From Flavobacteriaceae bacterium (GTDB taxonomy: Bacteria; Bacteroidota; Bacteroidia; Flavobacteriales; Flavobacteriaceae): a DNA stretch of 64,000 nt. The DNA lies in contig JAENXC010000006.1 of the NCBI GenBank assembly GCA_016649715.1, forward strand, positions 1-64,000, given 5' to 3'. Below are positions 60,139 through 64,000 of the stretch, piece by piece. A program made the position numbers and the translations under genes. Under the pieces are notes generated by a model, which made no database searches, was not told the DNA's origin, and worked only from the letters and a program-made list of their open reading frames with translations. Within the stretch, counting starts at the first letter, position 1. Each line of letters starts with the position of its first letter.

Positions 60139-60744
60139 TAACGGCTCGTAAAAAATATTGAGCTAAAAAAGGACTTTCTGAAATGCTCGCAACCCCATTT
60201 AGATTTGGGGTATAAACCTGTCCGTCGTAGAAGGAAAAAGGCAAACTTAGTGTCTGGGAAGAAAAGGAACGGCTCGCAAAAAGATTTAACCAAAATAATA
60301 TATTCTGGAATGCTCGCCACCCTATTTAGATTTGGGGTATAAAAAAAGGCAAACGATGTTTGCCTTTTTTTGCCCCAAATCTACCATGAACTTAACCTAC
60401 TTATGCTAATGGTAAGTACAAATATATGTCAATAAAACATTCAAAATTATGGTTTTAGATGAATTGCCTGTTTATTCGTTGAAAAACCTATTTTGCTATT
60501 TTTGAGACACAAAAATATCACCCAAACCGAGATTTTTAACATTTCAAGAAGAGGATAAAGTGCCGAAATTGGATTTTTTTAAACTTGAAATTGTGATAAT
60601 CTGGGAGGACTTGCCATATGCTATTTGTGGCATGAAAAAAGGCAGGCTTTTGCAAAAAGAAAGAAGAAACGGCCCGCAGAAAAATTTGGAATATATAGGG
60701 GAATTTTGGAACGCTCGCCACCCCTGATGATTTGAGGCATGAAA
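60139..60744. repeat. Tandem array of a degenerate element, three copies
   Basis: A 75-80-base element with conserved words CGGCTCGC, TGCTCGCCACCC and ATTTGGGGTAT appears at 60139-60215, 60268-60343 and 60668-60744. It alternates with hairpin units that end in the two small-RNA-like segments below; a part of the hairpin unit (GGCATGAAAAAAGGCAGGCT) also stands alone near 60629-60648. Minus-strand frames starting GTG (VASIPE, VASVPK) exist inside the last two copies but are short and differ after 6 residues. This is a duplicated locus of about 300 bases. Confidence 0.75.
60341..60416 (-). ncRNA. Candidate small RNA, copy A
   Basis: On the minus strand a TATATTTG box (60419-60426) is followed within a few bases by ACTTACCAT, then a loop with TAAGTAGGTTA, then ATGGTAGATTTGGGGC and a terminator hairpin AAAAAAAGGCAAAC/GTTTGCCTTTTTTT (60341-60371). 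Pattern and spacing are conserved in copy B although the hairpin stem sequence differs (GGCAAAC against GGTAGGC), which is a compensatory change. No open reading frame fits. A promoter-like box, a 5' stem, a conserved loop and a terminator within about 80 bases point to a small RNA gene. Confidence 0.55.
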
Positions 60745-60818
60745 AAAGGCAGGCTTTCGCCTACCTTTTTTGCCCCAAATCTTACCATAGACCTAACCTA
60801 CTTACGCCTTATGGTAAG
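60742..60818 (-). ncRNA. Candidate small RNA, copy B
   Basis: Second copy: TATATTTG box (60821-60828), CTTACCAT...ATGGTAAG stem, loop with GTAAGTAGGTTAGG, GATTTGGGGC, and the terminator hairpin GGTAGGCGAAAGCCTGCC plus T6 (60742-60771). Upstream of the box lies ACTAACACAGTGTTAGT (60843-60859), a perfect palindrome that could bind a regulator. Copy B resembles copy A in unpaired parts and differs mostly in paired parts. Confidence 0.55.
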
Positions 60819-60926
60819 CTCAAATATACTTCAAGTTTAAGCACTAACACAGTGTTAGTCAACAAATTCGATTAAGTGAATGGCTATCCGATAAACGGTA
60901 AGCAGTGTGTTAAAATTTAGAAAAGA

Positions 60927-62825
60927 TCAATAGGCCCGTTCTGGATTTCCTTCATAAAAGTTAATGTAGGCGCGGTTCACAACCCTGTTTCCACCAGCGG
61001 TTGGATAATTTCCAGTAAAATACCAATCCCCAAGATTTTTGGGACAGGCATTATGAAGATCGTCAACAGACTGAAATATGAGTTTCACTTGTGCTTTAAT
61101 GTTTTCATTGCTAATTATTTCAGCAATTTTGTCTGAAATCTCTTCATCCGTAAAAGGAGCGTATAGCTTTTTTACGTGATTGATAACTGAAACGTCCTCA
61201 AGAGTCACCTGTTCTTTACATTTATGATAAATTTCCTCAACGATTGCATAAGTGCCGCGGTCTTTGTGAAGACCCAAAGCAGCTTGAAAAGCCACTAAAT
61301 GCTCTAGGCGAGCCATATCTATTCCGTAACAATCGGGGTAACGAATTTGCGGTGCTGAAGAAACCACGACAATTTGTTTCGGGTTGAGCCTATCCAGCAT
61401 TTTCAGAATACTCTTTTTTAGTGTAGTTCCGCGAACGATGCTGTCATCAATAATTACCAAATTGTCATTCGGTTTTACCACTCCGTAAGTAACATCGTAA
61501 ACGTGTGCAACCAAATCGTCCCGGCTGCTATCATCAGTAATAAATGTTCTTAGTTTTACGTCCTTTATAGCAATTTTTTCGGTGCGGATTTTATGCGCTT
61601 GTATTTGCTGAAGTCTTTCAACAGTTAAACTTTCCTTTTCCTTAAGAATTGCCTCGTTTTTCTGTTTATTCAATTCGTCTTGGGCGGCCTCCAACATTCC
61701 GTAAAATGATGTTTCGGCTGTATTAGGAATAAATGAAAAGACTGAATTTTCAGTATCATAATCTATTGCTTTCAAAATTTTCGGCATTATTAATTTTCCG
61801 AGCATTTTGCGTTCCTTATATATTTCCGCATCGTTTCCGCGGGAGAAATAAATGCGTTCAAAGGAACAAGATCTTCTTTCCAAAGGTGCTAGAATTTCCT
61901 TGATTTTCATGCTTCCATCTTTTTTAATGATGATGGCATTGCCAGGTTCCAGCTCTTTAACTTCATCAAAAGGAACATTGAAAACGGTTTGAATTGCCGG
62001 TCTTTCCGAAGCGACAACAATAACCTCATCATCTTGATAAAAATATACAGGGCGAATTCCCGCTGGGTCGCGCAGCACGAAGGAATCGCCATGGCCTAAA
62101 AGTCCCGCCATTGCATAACCGCCATCCCAATCAGCGGCAGATTTCCGAAGGATTTTTGCAACATTTAGATGTTCGGCAATGTAGGGCGAAGCTTCTTGTT
62201 TGTTCAATCCTTTTGCTTTCGCCTTTTTGTAAAGTTTGCGAACAGCATCATCTAAAAAGTGACCTATTTTTTCCATCACCGTTACGGTATCAGCCTTCTC
62301 TTTAGGATGCATTCCGAGCTTTATAAGATTGTCAAAAAGCTCATTAGTATTGGTCAAATTGAAATTTCCGGCGATAATTAAATTTCGGTGCATCCAATTG
62401 TTTTGACGAAGGAAAGGGTGGACGTTTTCAACGCTGTTTATTCCGAAGGTGCCGTAACGCACATGTCCGAGATACAATTCGCCTAAATAGGGAATGTTCT
62501 TTTTTTGTGCGGCAACATCGTCTTTGTATTCTGGGTGTTGCGAAAATTCTAGATTTATTCGTTCGTTTATTTGTGCAAAAATATCCTGAATGGGTTGTGC
62601 ATCATTGGAACGAACACGGCTTATATAACGTTCTCCTGGATTAACATCTAATTTAATACTGGCGAAACCTGCACCGTCCTGTCCACGATTGTGCTGTTTT
62701 TCCATCATCAAATACATTTTGTTTACACCGTAAAAAGCTGTTCCGTATTTTTCCTTGTAATATTCCAAGGGTTTCAACAGTCTTACCAGTGCAATTCCAC
62801 ATTCGTGTTTTAAGGCGTCGCTCAT
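60927..62825 (-). CDS. purF: Amidophosphoribosyltransferase-like protein (long Bacteroidetes PurF form)
   Basis: This 632-residue protein has a glutaminase N-terminus with Cys9 (MSDALKHECGIALV), NRGQDGAGFASIK, LGHVRYGTFG and AGNFNLTN, and a PRPP-transferase domain with VIIDDSIVRGTTLKKSIL. PurF makes phosphoribosylamine, the first step of purine synthesis. It is longer than E. coli PurF (about 505 residues) because of an inserted helical segment after SRGNDAEIYKER and a C-terminal extension, as is normal in this phylum. The catalytic Cys is preceded by a short propeptide that must be cleaved if it is to act as N-terminal nucleophile; whether this happens is unknown. Confidence 0.88.
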   Translation of the reverse strand: MSDALKHECGIALVRLLKPLEYYKEKYGTAFYGVNKMYLMMEKQHNRGQDGAGFASIKLDVNPGERYISRVRSNDAQPIQDIFAQINERINLEFSQHPEYKDDVAAQKKNIPYLGELYLGHVRYGTFGINSVENVHPFLRQNNWMHRNLIIAGNFNLTNTNELFDNLIKLGMHPKEKADTVTVMEKIGHFLDDAVRKLYKKAKAKGLNKQEASPYIAEHLNVAKILRKSAADWDGGYAMAGLLGHGDSFVLRDPAGIRPVYFYQDDEVIVVASERPAIQTVFNVPFDEVKELEPGNAIIIKKDGSMKIKEILAPLERRSCSFERIYFSRGNDAEIYKERKMLGKLIMPKILKAIDYDTENSVFSFIPNTAETSFYGMLEAAQDELNKQKNEAILKEKESLTVERLQQIQAHKIRTEKIAIKDVKLRTFITDDSSRDDLVAHVYDVTYGVVKPNDNLVIIDDSIVRGTTLKKSILKMLDRLNPKQIVVVSSAPQIRYPDCYGIDMARLEHLVAFQAALGLHKDRGTYAIVEEIYHKCKEQVTLEDVSVINHVKKLYAPFTDEEISDKIAEIISNENIKAQVKLIFQSVDDLHNACPKNLGDWYFTGNYPTAGGNRVVNRAYINFYEGNPERAY

Positions 62826-62854
62826 ATTTTCAATTCTGAATTCAGAATTCTGAA

Positions 62855-63778
62855 TTAGGTTAATTTAATGTCAAATTGTGTCAGGCTTTTAAATTGCCGT
62901 ATGCGTTGGTACACTTCCTTATTTGTAAGTTTAAGCAATCTTTCCACCCCAAATTTTTCTACACAGAACGAAGCAAGTGCGGAGCCGTTGATAACAGCAT
63001 TCTTCATGTTTTCGTAACTGTAGTCGCCGGTCCTTGCCAAATAGCCGGTAAATCCACCTGCAAACGTATCACCAGCTCCGGTTGGGTCAAAAACTTCCCG
63101 CAAGGGCATGGCTGGAGCAAAGAACACATCGTCATCACTAAAAAGCAATGCGCCGTGTTCGCCTTTTTTTATTACAATATATTTTGGACCCATTTCCATA
63201 ATTTTATGGGCTGCTTTTACGAGTGAATATTCGCCGGATAGCTGCCTTGCTTCTTCGTCGTTTATTGCTATTACATCTACTTTCCCGATAACTTGCATCA
63301 GGTCATTCAAAGCGTTGTCCATCCAGAAATTCATGGTGTCCAAAACAATCAATTTTGGTGAATCCATCTGCTCAATTACTCCCAATTGGACAATCGGATG
63401 AAGGTTTCCTAACATAACTACTTCAGCATCGCGATAGTTTTCGGGAACTTGAGGATTGAAATCTGCAAGTACGTTCAAATCGGTTATCAAAGTGTCGCGT
63501 GTATTCATATCATTGTGATATTTCCCACTCCAAAAGAAGGTTTTTCCTTTTTCAACAACTTCAATGCCCGAAATGTCCATTCCTTTTTCCTCCAACATTT
63601 TCAGATTTTTTTTCGGAAAATCGCCACCCACTATCGAAACAATGGCGCCCTCCACTTTAAATTGTGAAGCTGCCAAACCTATGTAGGTTGCGGCGCCGCC
63701 AAGAATTTTATCGGTTTTCCCGAAAGGGGTTTCAATAGCGTCGAAGGCAACGGTGCCAACTATTACGAGTTTGCTCAT
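62855..63778 (-). CDS. PfkB family sugar/nucleoside kinase
   Basis: A 307-residue ribokinase-fold kinase: MSKLVIVGTVAFDAIETPFG with the N-terminal GG motif region (ILGGAATYIGLAASQF), VIAINDEEARQLSGE, and the catalytic signature REVFDPTGAGDTFAGGFTGY with the general base Asp. It probably phosphorylates adenosine or a sugar; the sequence resembles the adenosine-kinase-like branch but no substrate is certain. It lies upstream of purF on the same strand, 29 bases away, which suggests a purine-related role. Confidence 0.85.
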   Translation of the reverse strand: MSKLVIVGTVAFDAIETPFGKTDKILGGAATYIGLAASQFKVEGAIVSIVGGDFPKKNLKMLEEKGMDISGIEVVEKGKTFFWSGKYHNDMNTRDTLITDLNVLADFNPQVPENYRDAEVVMLGNLHPIVQLGVIEQMDSPKLIVLDTMNFWMDNALNDLMQVIGKVDVIAINDEEARQLSGEYSLVKAAHKIMEMGPKYIVIKKGEHGALLFSDDDVFFAPAMPLREVFDPTGAGDTFAGGFTGYLARTGDYSYENMKNAVINGSALASFCVEKFGVERLLKLTNKEVYQRIRQFKSLTQFDIKLT

Positions 63779-63870
63779 AAATGGTTTTTGAAATGAGGTG
63801 CAAATTTAATCAAATTAATGATAACAAAAGGTGGTTTTAATGGCTTTGAAACTCTGAAATTAATCAGTAT

Positions 63871-64000
63871 TCATTTCCTGCCAAAGTCTGCGGGAATTTC
63901 GCCCCAAGCTTTGGTTTCCCACTTTGCGATTTTCGTTTCATATTTGTTTGTTTTAAGCCAGTTTTCAGCTCGTTCAACCAATTCAAACAGCGTTTTGTTT
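63871..64000 (-). CDS. RNase HI, viroplasmin-type, C-terminal end (partial)
   Basis: The last 42 codons run to the window edge and read LFELVERAENWLKTNKYE then IAKWETKAWGEIPADFGRK and stop. The end KWETKAWGEIPADFGRK is characteristic of Bacteroidetes ribonuclease HI proteins with an N-terminal viroplasmin (Caulimovirus VI-like) domain. The enzyme degrades RNA in RNA-DNA hybrids. The rest is outside the window. Confidence 0.8.
   Translation of the reverse strand, partial: NKTLFELVERAENWLKTNKYETKIAKWETKAWGEIPADFGRK

Noticed and set aside
60138-60320. Small minus-strand protein starting GTG (VASIPEYIILVKSF)
   Set aside because: It and the sister frame at 60536-60721 share only the first six residues, have no ribosome site and lie in the repeat array; the RNA explanation fits better.

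Overview
The window is chromosomal DNA of a member of the Bacteroidota, most likely the family Flavobacteriaceae. Evidence: two secreted proteins with C-terminal type IX secretion sorting domains, an OmpA protein with thrombospondin type-3 repeats, promoters of the Bacteroidetes form (TTTG, 19-bp spacer, TAnnTTTG, clearest before the OmpA gene), a long 632-residue PurF variant, an OlsF-like fused aminolipid acyltransferase, and AT-rich intergenic DNA. Most genes are ordinary core genes in short operons, with no rRNA operon and one tRNA (Ala, GGC).

Layout. 1-3.8 kb is accessory: the 3' end of an IS21-type istB with an insertion-sequence end, three AT-rich orphan hypotheticals with cassette-like palindromic spacers, then a GC-richer two-gene island (HTH/coiled-coil protein and a Pro/Glu-tailed protein) split by ten repeats phased at exactly 21 bp, then a short remnant and dispersed repeats. 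3.8-13.6 kb, mostly minus strand: S15 peptidase, enoyl-CoA hydratase, NtrY-like histidine kinase, HemJ, a ParE-type toxin-antitoxin pair, a T9SS cargo protein, a MATE pump, HemH and a HepT/MntA pair. 13.8-22.5 kb, plus strand: ssb, recQ, a giant T9SS surface protein, and a U32 protein coupled to a ferredoxin. 22.5-33.5 kb: DMT transporter, tex, metG, ldcA-like, yraN, an XRE membrane regulator and mfd. 33.8-42 kb: AAA_14/DUF4143 ATPase behind a perfect 52-bp palindrome, TerB-like protein, fbp, GNAT, aspartate kinase, OlsF-like acyltransferase, a membrane protein and a frameshifted DUF5995 gene. 42-49 kb: small membrane and VOC proteins, D-2-hydroxyacid dehydrogenase, LpxH, MazEF, QueD, a second MATE and a broken universal stress protein gene. 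49.5-59.3 kb: tRNA-Ala, an alpha/beta hydrolase, AddB-like nuclease, OmpA, kbl and AddA-like helicase-nuclease. 59.4-64 kb: superoxide dismutase, a tandem block with two likely small RNA genes, purF, a PfkB kinase and the end of an RNase HI gene.

Functional links: HemJ and HemH catalyse the last two steps of haem synthesis; the AddA-like and AddB-like proteins should form one recombination nuclease although ompA and kbl lie between them; ssb, recQ, mfd, tex and AddAB give a strong genome-maintenance content; the U32 protein and its adjacent ferredoxin are probably a tRNA-hydroxylation pair. Three toxin-antitoxin modules are scattered among core genes.

Most unusual features: (1) a GC-rich palindromic repeat present between genes and also inside three essential-type genes, where four copies are read in the same frame as PAGRQEK (one as PADRQEK); (2) the 21-bp repeat array; (3) the tandem small-RNA-like locus at 60.1-60.9 kb; (4) the 52-bp perfect palindrome ending 2 bp before a start codon.
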